The notes under the pieces were generated by a model that ran no database searches, was not told the DNA's origin, and saw only the letters and a program-made list of their open reading frames with translations. 64,000 bases of DNA from Rheinheimera mangrovi (GTDB taxonomy: Bacteria > Pseudomonadota > Gammaproteobacteria > Enterobacterales > Alteromonadaceae): contig NZ_CP034683.1 of the NCBI RefSeq assembly GCF_003990335.1, forward strand, positions 1,688,501 to 1,752,500. The letters run 5' to 3'. Position 1 is the stretch's first letter. Every line of letters begins with the position of its first letter. This document shows, one piece after another, positions 17,794 through 26,211 of this stretch. The position numbers and the translations under genes are program-made.

Positions 17794-19719
17794 TTGGGTA
17801 AATTTTCTTCTAAGTTTTTGTTTCGGTGCTTAACTCCGCTGATGACTCTATCTCGACCACTCAAGCATTTTGTTTCTTTAATTGTAGATAGTCTTGTTTT
17901 GTTTATTGCGTGGGGAGGTGCATATTATCTTCGTTATGACCATTTCTCACTATTTGAAGACAATAATTTTGTGCTTAGCTTTGGAGTGGTATTAATTATT
18001 ACTCTGATCGTTCTTAACGGCCTTGGTTTGTACAGGGCAGTGGTGCGTTACATGGGGTTGCGAACCATGTTATCTATAGCATTTGGTACTGCTATATCTG
18101 CCTTTTTCCTTCATTTGGCTATTCAAGCAAATGCAGTGCTCTACAGTGCATCGGTTATTTTAAATTACGTATTTTTTTCATTTTCGGGCATTGCAGGTAT
18201 CCGAATTTTGCTAAGGGAGATTGTATTAGCTGGCAGCCGCGACGCGCATCACAAAGTATTAATTTATGGCGCTGGTGCCAGCGGCAGACAATTGTTGCTG
18301 GCGTTGGCCAATAGTGTTGAATTTCGTGCAGTCGCTTTTATTGATGATGACCCTTCTTTTCATGGCGTAATGATTCGGGATGTGAAGGTGCACGCACCGG
18401 ATTGCATCGAAGATGTGATTAAAAAGTACGGTATCAGTCGCATTCTACTTGCTGTGCCTTCGGCAAGTCGCGGCACAAGAGCAAAACTTATAGAACGCCT
18501 TGAACCGCTGGGCCTACCTGTGTTGACTATTCCTGGTATGACGGATTTGGTCGACGGCAAAATGAAAATTGATGAGCTGCAGGACGTTAAAATTGAGGAC
18601 CTGCTTGGCAGGGACGCGGTTACGCCCGTTCAATCTTTATTAACAGCCAATATTACTGGCAAAGTAGTTATGGTAACAGGTGCTGGTGGCTCCATAGGCT
18701 CTGAGTTATGCCGGCAAATTATTATGCAGGCGCCAGCTAAGCTGGTGTTATTTGAAGCTTCCGAGTTCGCGTTGTATGAAATAGATAAAGAACTAAATGG
18801 CACAATTGCTGCGATGCAATTGGATGTTCAGTTGCTTCCGGTTCTGGGTTCTGTAGTTGATCAGCAGCGTCTACAGCGCATGATGGAAAGTTATAAAGTG
18901 CAAACGGTTTATCATGCCGCAGCCTATAAACATGTGCCTTTGGTTGAATTTAATGTGATAGAAGGTTTGCGAAATAATTTGTTTGGCACCTGGCATACGG
19001 CTGAAGCAGCAATAGCTGCTGGGGTTGAAACCTTTGTGCTGATCTCAACCGATAAAGCGGTGCGCCCAACCAATGTGATGGGAACGACCAAACGTTTGGC
19101 AGAACTTACATTACAGGCTTTAGCAAAAAGGCAGCAAAGCACCCGTTTTTGCATGGTCAGGTTTGGTAATGTTCTAGGTTCATCTGGTTCAGTTGTACCT
19201 TTATTTCGAAAGCAGATTAAAAAGGGGGGGCCTATCACACTGACTCATGAAGACATTACCCGCTACTTTATGACTATTCCTGAAGCGGCGCAGTTGGTTA
19301 TTCAGGCCGGTTCTATGGGAGAGGGCGGTGATGTTTTTGTTCTGGATATGGGCGAACCTGTTAGAATTTATGATTTAGCCAGAAAGATGGTGCACTTGAT
19401 GGGGTTGGAGCTGAAAAATAAACAAAACCCTAATGGTGATATAGAAATCAAGATTACCGGCTTGAGGCCAGGTGAGAAGTTATATGAAGAGCTGTTGATT
19501 GGTGATGATGAAAAACCGACTCGCCATCCACGGATTAAAGCTGCAAATGAGGTTTACTTGAGTTGGACCGACATGCAGGCCTTGCTAAGTGAGCTAAGTG
19601 AAGCCTCTATTAATTATGATTTAGAAAAAATCAGGGCTTTAATGCTCAGTGCCCCCACAGGCTTTAACCCAACCGACGGAATTTGCGATTTATGGTGGCA
19701 AGTTAATCAAAGAATTTGA
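17794..19719 (+). CDS. nucleotide-sugar 4,6-dehydratase, WbpM/CapD family (copy 1)
   Basis: Membrane-anchored UDP-GlcNAc 4,6-dehydratase type, about 641 residues. Four N-terminal hydrophobic segments (about 25-150) precede a Rossmann-like domain (VLIYGAGASGRQLL) and the catalytic SDR domain (TGAGGSIGSELCRQI, STDKAVRPTNVMGTTKR, in which Met replaces the usual Tyr as in WbpM). Start is uncertain. I prefer TTG 17794 with GGAG six bases upstream; ATG 17842 and TTG 17749 are alternatives. It follows the initiating transferase after 140-185 bp and makes the 4-keto-6-deoxy precursor for the WbpV-like enzyme. Confidence 0.88.
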   Translation: MGKFSSKFLFRCLTPLMTLSRPLKHFVSLIVDSLVLFIAWGGAYYLRYDHFSLFEDNNFVLSFGVVLIITLIVLNGLGLYRAVVRYMGLRTMLSIAFGTAISAFFLHLAIQANAVLYSASVILNYVFFSFSGIAGIRILLREIVLAGSRDAHHKVLIYGAGASGRQLLLALANSVEFRAVAFIDDDPSFHGVMIRDVKVHAPDCIEDVIKKYGISRILLAVPSASRGTRAKLIERLEPLGLPVLTIPGMTDLVDGKMKIDELQDVKIEDLLGRDAVTPVQSLLTANITGKVVMVTGAGGSIGSELCRQIIMQAPAKLVLFEASEFALYEIDKELNGTIAAMQLDVQLLPVLGSVVDQQRLQRMMESYKVQTVYHAAAYKHVPLVEFNVIEGLRNNLFGTWHTAEAAIAAGVETFVLISTDKAVRPTNVMGTTKRLAELTLQALAKRQQSTRFCMVRFGNVLGSSGSVVPLFRKQIKKGGPITLTHEDITRYFMTIPEAAQLVIQAGSMGEGGDVFVLDMGEPVRIYDLARKMVHLMGLELKNKQNPNGDIEIKITGLRPGEKLYEELLIGDDEKPTRHPRIKAANEVYLSWTDMQALLSELSEASINYDLEKIRALMLSAPTGFNPTDGICDLWWQVNQRI

Positions 19720-19957
19720 TGCTGTCCATTCATCTGGTATTAACGCTTAGTTACTATTCTTTTGTTGTACCAAGTTAGAGAAATATGTAGTCTTTCTGTA
19801 AATATTGATTCCTAAGGACATTTTTATTCATATAAAGTTCATTTTTGTTAGGTTAAAACTGGTAGATAGTAAGACGCTAGCCTAAGCTGTTGGTCGGTAA
19901 ACCAGTCATATTACAGACAAAAATGGGTTGTGCTATGAATGAAGAGGGAGTGAAAGC
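19720..19957. other. intergenic gap between the two WbpM paralogues
   Basis: 238 bp of AT-rich DNA without a reading frame that looks like a gene. I see no convincing terminator for copy 1 and no full JUMPstart/ops element. A promoter for copy 2 is plausible (TTGTTA near 19847 followed by AT-rich DNA), but the -10 is poor. Confidence 0.3.
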
Positions 19958-21874
19958 GTGACGTGGATTATGTCGCTACCCCGGAATATAAAGCGCGGGA
20001 TTTCTCTTAGTGCAGATGCAGTGTTTCTGATAAGTGCATTATGCGCAGCCTTTTGGCTTAGCGGCATTTTAGACCCTCTTGCTTTTATCCTATCTTATAG
20101 TTTTGGGCTGTTAGTATGGCTTGGTTTTAGTCTGGCAGTTTTTTCTTCTTTAGGTTTGTACAGGGCCATTTTGCGTTATATGGCTCCTCAGGCCGTCGCT
20201 ACTGTAGGTTATGGTGTTTTTGCCAGTTCAGCCGGAGTTATTGCCTTATGTTGGTTCTTACCTGCAGCTGATACTTTTCGCTTAGTGCTCTGCTTCGCTA
20301 TTTTGGCTTTGATTTTTGTAGGCGGAAGCCGTTGGTTGTTTCGAAGTGCACTGCAAATGCACAGGCACAAAGCTAAAAGCCGAGTATTGATATATGGGGC
20401 AGGCTGTTCTGGTCGCCAGCTACTTTATGCGCTGCAAAGCGGTGATGACTACAGGCCTGTGGTTTTTGTTGACGACAACATTGAACTTCAAAAAACAACA
20501 GTCTGTGGATTAAGTGTTTTACCTTCTGAACTGCTTGCAAAAGCCATTGAACGTTATCGAGTAGACCGGGTTTTATTAGCTATGCCTTCGGCTGGGCGTG
20601 GCCGCAAGCGCGAATTGCTTGAAGGCTTATCTAAGTTGCCTGTACCAGTTCAGAGTATCCCTGGAATGGTGGATTTAGTGGCAGGTCATATGAAAATTGA
20701 TGATTTGCAGGATATTCGTATTGAAGATTTACTGGGACGAGAAGTTATAGAGCCTGAACAGCATTTATTACAGGCAAATATCAGGCATAAAGTAGTGATG
20801 GTTACGGGAGCTGGTGGATCTATTGGCGCTGAGTTATGTCGTCAAATTATTCGCTGTAAGCCCACTGTTTTGGTGTTGTTCGATGTGTCAGAGTTTGCGT
20901 TGTATTCAATTGAGCGTGAGCTAAATGCGTTAAAACGTCGTTACGGTTATCAGTGTAGTCTAAAACCTGTGATTGGCTCAGTGCAGCAGCAAAAGTTACT
21001 TGAACAGGTGATGTTAGGGTTTCAGGTCCAGACGGTTTATCACGCAGCGGCATACAAGCACGTACCTTTAGTTGAATACAATATGGTGGAAGGTGTTAGA
21101 AATAACGTCTTTGGTACCTGGGCATGTGCTGAGGCGGCGATTGCGGCCAAAGTGGAGAGTTTTGTGCTGATATCCACAGATAAAGCTGTTCGCCCTACCA
21201 ATGTGATGGGAGCCAGCAAACGTATGGCCGAATTGGTATTGCAAGGGTTGGCGAGCCGACAGACAGTTACCCGTATGTCTATGGTACGCTTTGGTAATGT
21301 ATTGGGTTCGTCCGGATCTGTGGTGCCGCTTTTTGCGCAGCAAATAAAGTCGGGCGGCCCAGTTACTTTAACGCATAAAGAAATCACCCGTTTTTTTATG
21401 ACCATTCCAGAAGCATCTCAGTTAGTCATACAGGCTGGCGCTATGGCAAAAGGTGGCGAAGTTTTTGTATTGGATATGGGCGAGCCTGTTCGAATTTATG
21501 ATTTGGCGAAACGTATGATCCATTTGGCTGGTTTGAAACTGAAAGACAAAACGAATCCGAGTGGCGATATTGAAATTCAGATTACAGGGCTAAGGCCTGG
21601 TGAAAAATTATACGAAGAATTGTTAATTGGTGATAATGAAAGCCCGACTGAGCATGTCCGAATTCGAGCGGCAAAAGAACAGTTTTTATCCTGGCCAGCT
21701 ACAATGTTAGTGCTTAACAGCCTGGATGTGGCCTGCCAGAGCTTTGACCAACAAATGCTCAGGCAAATATTACTTGATGCACCAACAGGCTTCGCGCCCA
21801 ACAGTGAAATTTGTGATTTACTCTTTGTCGGCAGCCACGCCAGTGACGTAGTAAAGAAGGAGCTGGTGCATTAG
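19958..21874 (+). CDS. nucleotide-sugar 4,6-dehydratase, WbpM/CapD family (copy 2)
   Basis: A second full-length WbpM-like protein, 638 residues, with the same order of four N-terminal membrane segments, VLIYGAGCSGRQLL, TGAGGSIGAELCRQI and STDKAVRPTNVMGASKR. It is clearly paralogous to the gene just upstream but diverged throughout, and more so in the membrane part, so it is not a recent duplication. GTG start at 19958 with AGGGAG seven bases upstream; ATG 19970 is the alternative. It is separated from copy 1 by 238 bp and from yjbE by 133 bp, so it may belong with either locus. Confidence 0.87.
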   Translation: MTWIMSLPRNIKRGISLSADAVFLISALCAAFWLSGILDPLAFILSYSFGLLVWLGFSLAVFSSLGLYRAILRYMAPQAVATVGYGVFASSAGVIALCWFLPAADTFRLVLCFAILALIFVGGSRWLFRSALQMHRHKAKSRVLIYGAGCSGRQLLYALQSGDDYRPVVFVDDNIELQKTTVCGLSVLPSELLAKAIERYRVDRVLLAMPSAGRGRKRELLEGLSKLPVPVQSIPGMVDLVAGHMKIDDLQDIRIEDLLGREVIEPEQHLLQANIRHKVVMVTGAGGSIGAELCRQIIRCKPTVLVLFDVSEFALYSIERELNALKRRYGYQCSLKPVIGSVQQQKLLEQVMLGFQVQTVYHAAAYKHVPLVEYNMVEGVRNNVFGTWACAEAAIAAKVESFVLISTDKAVRPTNVMGASKRMAELVLQGLASRQTVTRMSMVRFGNVLGSSGSVVPLFAQQIKSGGPVTLTHKEITRFFMTIPEASQLVIQAGAMAKGGEVFVLDMGEPVRIYDLAKRMIHLAGLKLKDKTNPSGDIEIQITGLRPGEKLYEELLIGDNESPTEHVRIRAAKEQFLSWPATMLVLNSLDVACQSFDQQMLRQILLDAPTGFAPNSEICDLLFVGSHASDVVKKELVH

Positions 21875-21928
21875 GTTAATAGCAGATACAACAAAGTTTT
21901 CCAGCTTGGTATAAGTTGGAATGTTGTA

Positions 21929-21957
21929 AACCGACAACAAAAAAACGCTTGTCGGTT
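21929..21957. repeat. inverted repeat overlapping yjbE -35 (candidate operator)
   Basis: AACCGACAA (21929-21937) and TTGTCGGTT (21949-21957), a perfect 9-bp dyad with an 11-base A-rich centre. Its right arm contains the proposed -35. It could be a repressor or activator site, or an RNA hairpin if transcription begins upstream. Confidence 0.6.
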
Positions 21958-21977
21958 GTACGAAAAACCTCTATTCT
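21949..21977 (+). promoter_or_regulatory. predicted sigma70 promoter for yjbEFGH
   Basis: TTGTCG (21949-21954), a 17-base spacer, and TATTCT (21972-21977), 30 bases upstream of the yjbE ATG. The -35 lies in the right arm of a 9-bp inverted repeat and the -10 lies inside a 7-bp inverted repeat, so both could serve as operators. Confidence 0.5.
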
Positions 21978-21983
21978 AGAGGT
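21967..21983. repeat. inverted repeat overlapping yjbE -10
   Basis: ACCTCTA / TAGAGGT, a 7-bp dyad with a 3-base loop, followed by ATTGTTTTT. It either overlaps the -10 as an operator or, if read from upstream, acts as a weak terminator ending transcripts from the second WbpM gene. Confidence 0.5.
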
Positions 21984-22007
21984 ATTGTTTTTAATAGGGA
22001 TGATGTG

Positions 22008-22460
22008 ATGAAAAAATTAAGCGTGTTAATGGCTGCTTTATTAATAACTTCTGGTGCAGTAATGGCTCAGGGTGAAGAGACTGGTGCTGCAGGTGCCGGT
22101 TCAGGTGCTTCAGCTGCAGGTGCCGGTTCAGGTGCTTCAGCTGCAGGTGCTGGTTTAGGTGCTATCGGTGGTATTGCTACTGGTACTATTGTAGCTGGTG
22201 CTATCGCTGCTGGTGTATTGGCTGCTGTTGTTTCTAACAACCGTAGTGATTCTCCAGTGGATTGCCCTACAGGCCAAACTTTGGTAAATGGTACTTGTAC
22301 TCCAAATCCAGAACCAGAGCCAACTTGTAATGGTGCTGACCCTCTGGTTGGTGGTGTTTGTGTTGGTACTACCTCTACAGTAACTGTAACTGGTACAGGT
22401 ACTTCTACAGGCACTATCACAGTTCCTGTAACTTTTACCTACGCTCCTTCAGTACAGTAA
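22008..22460 (+). CDS. yjbE: YjbE/GfcA-like small secreted protein
   Basis: A 150-residue protein with a signal peptide (MKKLSVLMAALLITSGAVMAQ) and a Gly/Ala/Ser-rich segment built from 9-residue repeats (AGAGSGASA), then a hydrophobic Gly/Ala stretch (about 50-75), a Cys/Pro part with four cysteines, and a Thr-rich tail. It matches the composition and position of E. coli YjbE/GfcA, the first gene of exopolysaccharide operons; its function is unknown. ATG 22008 has AGGGA seven bases upstream (a GTG at 22005 is in frame). A strong terminator follows, so yjbE may be made in excess of yjbFGH. Confidence 0.75.
   Translation: MKKLSVLMAALLITSGAVMAQGEETGAAGAGSGASAAGAGSGASAAGAGLGAIGGIATGTIVAGAIAAGVLAAVVSNNRSDSPVDCPTGQTLVNGTCTPNPEPEPTCNGADPLVGGVCVGTTSTVTVTGTGTSTGTITVPVTFTYAPSVQ
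22089..22163 (+). repeat. 27-bp tandem repeat in yjbE
   Basis: Two identical 27-base units starting at 22089 and 22116 and a partial, slightly diverged third from 22143 encode AGAGSGASA repeats. Exact identity of neighbouring units makes copy-number change by slippage plausible. Confidence 0.8.
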
Positions 22461-22475
22461 ATCAGTGTAACTTGT

Positions 22476-22503
22476 TAAAAAGCCGCCTGATGGCGGCTTT
22501 TTG
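22476..22503 (+). terminator. intrinsic terminator between yjbE and yjbF
   Basis: AAAAAGCCGCC, loop TGAT, GGCGGCTTTTT: an 11-bp stem with a built-in T-run just after the yjbE stop. Being inside the operon, it probably sets the ratio of yjbE to yjbFGH by partial read-through. Confidence 0.9.
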
Positions 22504-22534
22504 TTATCTGCAACTTTTGCTTGAAATGGATCTT

Positions 22535-23221
22535 ATGCGCAACTTAGCCCTGCCTTTTATTTTTTTTGCTTTGGCAACCCTTTTTGGCTGTTCCAGCACT
22601 TTTCACACTTATACCCAGACCTTAGAGCTGGCTTTTAATCAAGGTGATGGCGCCAGTTTAACTAAAGCCGAGCTTGCTAGCCGGGAAAGTGACGTTTTAT
22701 ATGCCAAAGTAGGAACGCTACCTAATGCAGTTCTTGTTTTAGCTTATCTGGAACATGGTCAGTACAAATGGGTGTCGGCTGATGAAGCCTTGTTGGTGCT
22801 TGAAAAAGGCCGCTTAGTGAAGACAACGGGATTTGAAAATAACCTGCTGTATATCTCTAACAAAGAGTTGGATCCACTGAAACAACCCATGACAAAAATT
22901 CAGGTTGGACAGAGCTGGCAAGCCAAAACTGACTGGTCTGGAAAAGCAGAAACAGGGCATTTGCTACGTTATGAAATCATTGAAACAGAAATATCTTCTA
23001 TCGAGCTATTGGACTATAGCTTTCAAACCAAACTGGTTACTGAACTCGTTACATTTCCAAACGGACAGACTGCAATTAATCAGTTTTGGTTTGATTTAAA
23101 AAGTGGTTGGTTATTAAAAAGCCGTCAAAACATTGCTCCATTTTGGCCGGAAGTTGAGCTGATTCATGTCAGCAGCGCTGGACGTTTGTTAGGCGTGATT
23201 AAAAAAGGGAGTTTAAGATGA
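22535..23221 (+). CDS. yjbF: YjbF/GfcB-family outer-membrane lipoprotein
   Basis: A 228-residue predicted lipoprotein: signal sequence with lipobox LFGC (Cys at about 20), then a beta-rich domain of the YjbF/GfcB family (exopolysaccharide export). I chose ATG 22535 (MRNLALPFIF); an ATG three codons upstream is also possible, and the frame is open further upstream through the terminator only by chance. The stop overlaps the yjbG ATG. Confidence 0.8.
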   Translation: MRNLALPFIFFALATLFGCSSTFHTYTQTLELAFNQGDGASLTKAELASRESDVLYAKVGTLPNAVLVLAYLEHGQYKWVSADEALLVLEKGRLVKTTGFENNLLYISNKELDPLKQPMTKIQVGQSWQAKTDWSGKAETGHLLRYEIIETEISSIELLDYSFQTKLVTELVTFPNGQTAINQFWFDLKSGWLLKSRQNIAPFWPEVELIHVSSAGRLLGVIKKGSLR

Positions 23222-23979
23222 ATCGCTTGAGTTGTTTATTACTTGCTTTGGCTATTGCAGGATTGAATGTTGTAAAAGCTGCAACACCAGTGGTGTTGGT
23301 TGAGCATCAGGGCAAGTATCAGGGCTATTTTGAAAAGCCCAGATTGGGGTTGGTTGTCACTCAGTTTAATGCCTCAGCCTCTTTATACTGGCCTGCAGCC
23401 AGACTTTTTAAGGTGGATCTTGATACTAAGTTAAAGCTTGAACAACAACGCAAGCAACTTCTAAGTCGGTTAGCAGCACTTAAACTTGAGTTTCAACAGG
23501 ATGCAGAACCTCAGTTAGCTGCAAGTGTTGAAAAGTTAGAACAGGATATAGCTGCCTGGGAATTAGCAGGTCATATGCAATTGTCGCTCGACCCAGACAT
23601 AGTAAGAGCGAAAAAGTCGCTTAATCCTTTGCTTTCTGCTGGGCAATACAAGTTGTTAGTGAATGTCAGGCCTACGGTAGTGCAATTGGAAGGTTTAGTG
23701 GCCGAGAAAAACATTGCGCTAGCCGATGCTGTTTCTGTTGTGCATTATCTTGATTCAGTTTCAGTGCTTGATGGGGGCAGCAGTTCTTATCTTTATATTA
23801 TTACTGCTGCAGGCAAGGTTTTAATAGCCAAAACAGGTTTATGGAATAATACCTATCAGGAAGTATCGCCTGGAAGCCTCTTGTTTGTTCCCTTTGAACA
23901 ACGTTTTTTGCCTGAGGCTTTTAGTGATATTAATGAACAAATTGTAGAACTTTTGCTGCACAAGGTTGTTGCCCAATGA
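23218..23979 (+). CDS. yjbG: YjbG/GfcC-family periplasmic protein
   Basis: A 253-residue protein with a signal peptide (cleavage near VVKA-AT). It has a coiled region of charged residues (about 65-110), then a SLBB/GfcC-like segment (GQYKLLVNVRPTVVQLEG). GfcC-type proteins act in the periplasm in group 4 capsule/exopolysaccharide export. ATGA overlaps on both sides couple it to yjbF and yjbH. Confidence 0.82.
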   Translation: MNRLSCLLLALAIAGLNVVKAATPVVLVEHQGKYQGYFEKPRLGLVVTQFNASASLYWPAARLFKVDLDTKLKLEQQRKQLLSRLAALKLEFQQDAEPQLAASVEKLEQDIAAWELAGHMQLSLDPDIVRAKKSLNPLLSAGQYKLLVNVRPTVVQLEGLVAEKNIALADAVSVVHYLDSVSVLDGGSSSYLYIITAAGKVLIAKTGLWNNTYQEVSPGSLLFVPFEQRFLPEAFSDINEQIVELLLHKVVAQ

Positions 23980-26072
23980 AGATGTCCTGTATAGCTACTA
24001 TTATTTCTGCTTTGTTGTGTCCCACAGTTTTAGCACAAGAGTATTTTTCTCCGGCGCAAAATAATTACTCGCAAGGCAATCATGGCGGTATTGGTTTAAT
24101 TCAAATGCCAACAGCTCGAATGAATGAGGCTGGAGCTTTTAGTCTGAATTACCAGGACAGCGAAGAGTACAGATTTTGGTCCGCGTCTCTGATGCTATTT
24201 CCCTGGATGGAAACCACAGTGCGTTATTCTGATGTGCGTACGCAACTGTATAGTGACGATCCTGGTTTTAGCGGAGACCAGACCTATAAAGACAAAGGCA
24301 TAGACGTTAAGTTTAAGTTATGGCGTGAAAGTGAATTTTTGCCGGATCTCTCTGTAGGTTTTCGTGATTTTGGTGGTACAGGTTTATTTGAAAGTGAATT
24401 TATTGCAGCCAGTAAAAGATTAGGCCCTTTTGACCTGCATTTAGGTATAGGTTGGGGGTATTTGGGCCGTAAAGGGAATATTACTAATCCATTTTGTGAA
24501 ATCAGAGACAGTTATTGTGAAAGGCCTGGTGGCTTTAGCGGTTCAGGCGGGAAAGTTGATTATCAACGTTTTTTTAAAGGCCCAGCCTCTTTGTATGGTG
24601 GTATAGAGTATCAAACGCCATGGCAACCATTAAGGCTAAAACTGGAATACGATGGCAATAACTACCAGCAAGACAAAGCTGGGGCTTTAGTACAAGATTC
24701 TGATTTTAATATTGGTGCTGTCTATGCGTTAAATGAATCTTTTGATTTAAATTTAAACTACCAGCGCGGTAACACCTTTGGTTTTGGTGTGAATTACAAA
24801 CTTGATTTTAATAAACTAAAACAGATCAAATTAGACCCTCCCCCTAAGGAAGTTCCTGATATAAGGGTGGTGTCTATAGACGAATTAGATAAAGCGCAAC
24901 TTCGCCAGGATTTGTACTTAAACGCTGGTTTTGTGGTCAATAATTATGTTTTAAAAGACGATGAAATTATCTTAAAGGGTTCACAGATTGCCTACCGTGA
25001 TGAAGATGTTGCAATGAACCGTATAGGGCGAGTGTTGGCAACACATTTACCTGAGCGTATTAAAACCTACCGGATAGTGATCCAGGTGATGGATTTACCT
25101 ATGGTAGAGACCGTAATCAATGCGGAGCAGTTTGTAAAAGCTGCGCGTTATGAAACGCCAGAAGCTGATGTAAAAACAACGTACCACAGAACACAACCAT
25201 TGTTAGCTAAAGACGAGCAGTGGGCTGTGGAGCGCATAGAAAGTGGTTTTGGATATAGCGCCGATATTTTCTGGATCCAGACTTTTGGTAACCCTGAAAG
25301 CTTCTATATGTATCAAGGCGGCTTATTATTGGGCGGTGGTTATCAGTTCAATACTAACTTTAGTTTGCAAACTACAGTTAAACTGAATTTGTTATCTAAC
25401 TTCGATCAATTTAACTTTAAAGTAGATGCCCAGAATACAGGTGTGCCTCGTGTTCGTACTTATGTTCGCGAATATGTCAGCCGTAGCGATGTCACTATGG
25501 AGAACTTATACGGTCTTTGGAAAGATGAAATAGCAGATAACTGGTATGGCCAAGCTTATGCGGGTTATTTAGAAACCATGTATGGTGGCGTAGGTGGCGA
25601 AGTCTTGTATAAGCCAATAGATACAACGCTTGCCATTGGTTTAGATCTTAACTACGTACGGCAACGGGACTATGACAGTGATGTTGCATTTTTTGACTAT
25701 AAAACCGTAACAGGTCATTTAAGTTTCTATTGGACTCCTCAATGGTTAAAAGACACCATGATTACAGCAAGTTTTGGCCAGTATCTGGCCAAAGATAAAG
25801 GTGTCACAGTAGATTTTGCTAAACGTTTTGATAGTGGCATTGTAGTTGGTGCTTATGCCGCTATTACTGATATGTCATCAGAAGAATATGGAGAAGGTAG
25901 TTTTACTAAAGGTTTTTATGTGTCAATTCCATTTGATGTATTTTCATTGAAGTCTGCTACTGGCCGCGGTCGTATTCCATGGATACCTATTGCCAGAGAT
26001 GGTGGTCAGATGTTAAATAAGCCAGTTAACTTAAATGCACTAACGGAATCTCGTGCACCTTTTACAAGGTAG
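23976..26072 (+). CDS. yjbH: YjbH/GfcD-family outer-membrane beta-barrel protein
   Basis: A 698-residue protein with a signal peptide ending ...PTVLA-QEYF, then the family opening NHGGIGLIQMPTARMNEAGAF and alternating amphipathic strands through the whole length, as in the YjbH outer-membrane barrel. No lipobox Cys is evident. Size matches E. coli YjbH. Probably part of the outer-membrane path for exopolysaccharide release together with YjbF/YjbG. It overlaps yjbG by four bases, and a terminator follows. Confidence 0.87.
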   Translation: MKMSCIATIISALLCPTVLAQEYFSPAQNNYSQGNHGGIGLIQMPTARMNEAGAFSLNYQDSEEYRFWSASLMLFPWMETTVRYSDVRTQLYSDDPGFSGDQTYKDKGIDVKFKLWRESEFLPDLSVGFRDFGGTGLFESEFIAASKRLGPFDLHLGIGWGYLGRKGNITNPFCEIRDSYCERPGGFSGSGGKVDYQRFFKGPASLYGGIEYQTPWQPLRLKLEYDGNNYQQDKAGALVQDSDFNIGAVYALNESFDLNLNYQRGNTFGFGVNYKLDFNKLKQIKLDPPPKEVPDIRVVSIDELDKAQLRQDLYLNAGFVVNNYVLKDDEIILKGSQIAYRDEDVAMNRIGRVLATHLPERIKTYRIVIQVMDLPMVETVINAEQFVKAARYETPEADVKTTYHRTQPLLAKDEQWAVERIESGFGYSADIFWIQTFGNPESFYMYQGGLLLGGGYQFNTNFSLQTTVKLNLLSNFDQFNFKVDAQNTGVPRVRTYVREYVSRSDVTMENLYGLWKDEIADNWYGQAYAGYLETMYGGVGGEVLYKPIDTTLAIGLDLNYVRQRDYDSDVAFFDYKTVTGHLSFYWTPQWLKDTMITASFGQYLAKDKGVTVDFAKRFDSGIVVGAYAAITDMSSEEYGEGSFTKGFYVSIPFDVFSLKSATGRGRIPWIPIARDGGQMLNKPVNLNALTESRAPFTR

Positions 26073-26088
26073 TTCTGATTAAATAAAT

Positions 26089-26116
26089 GAAAGCCTCCTC
26101 GGAGGCTTTCTTTATT
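26089..26116 (+). terminator. intrinsic terminator of yjbEFGH
   Basis: GAAAGCCTCC, loop TC, GGAGGCTTTC, then TTTATTT: a 10-bp perfect stem and T-rich tail 16 bases after the yjbH stop. Confidence 0.9.
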
Positions 26117-26211
26117 TACGCAGTGAGGCTTTGGCTGAAACTTTCCAGCCGTTAGATACCTTAAGCTTCAAACTTACTTTTGTTTTTACAGTTAAATCAA
26201 TAGGATTTGTG

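Noticed and set aside
19720..19957. JUMPstart/ops anti-termination element before the second WbpM gene
   Set aside because: GGTAGATAGT is present, but the required GGCGGTAGCGT core is not.
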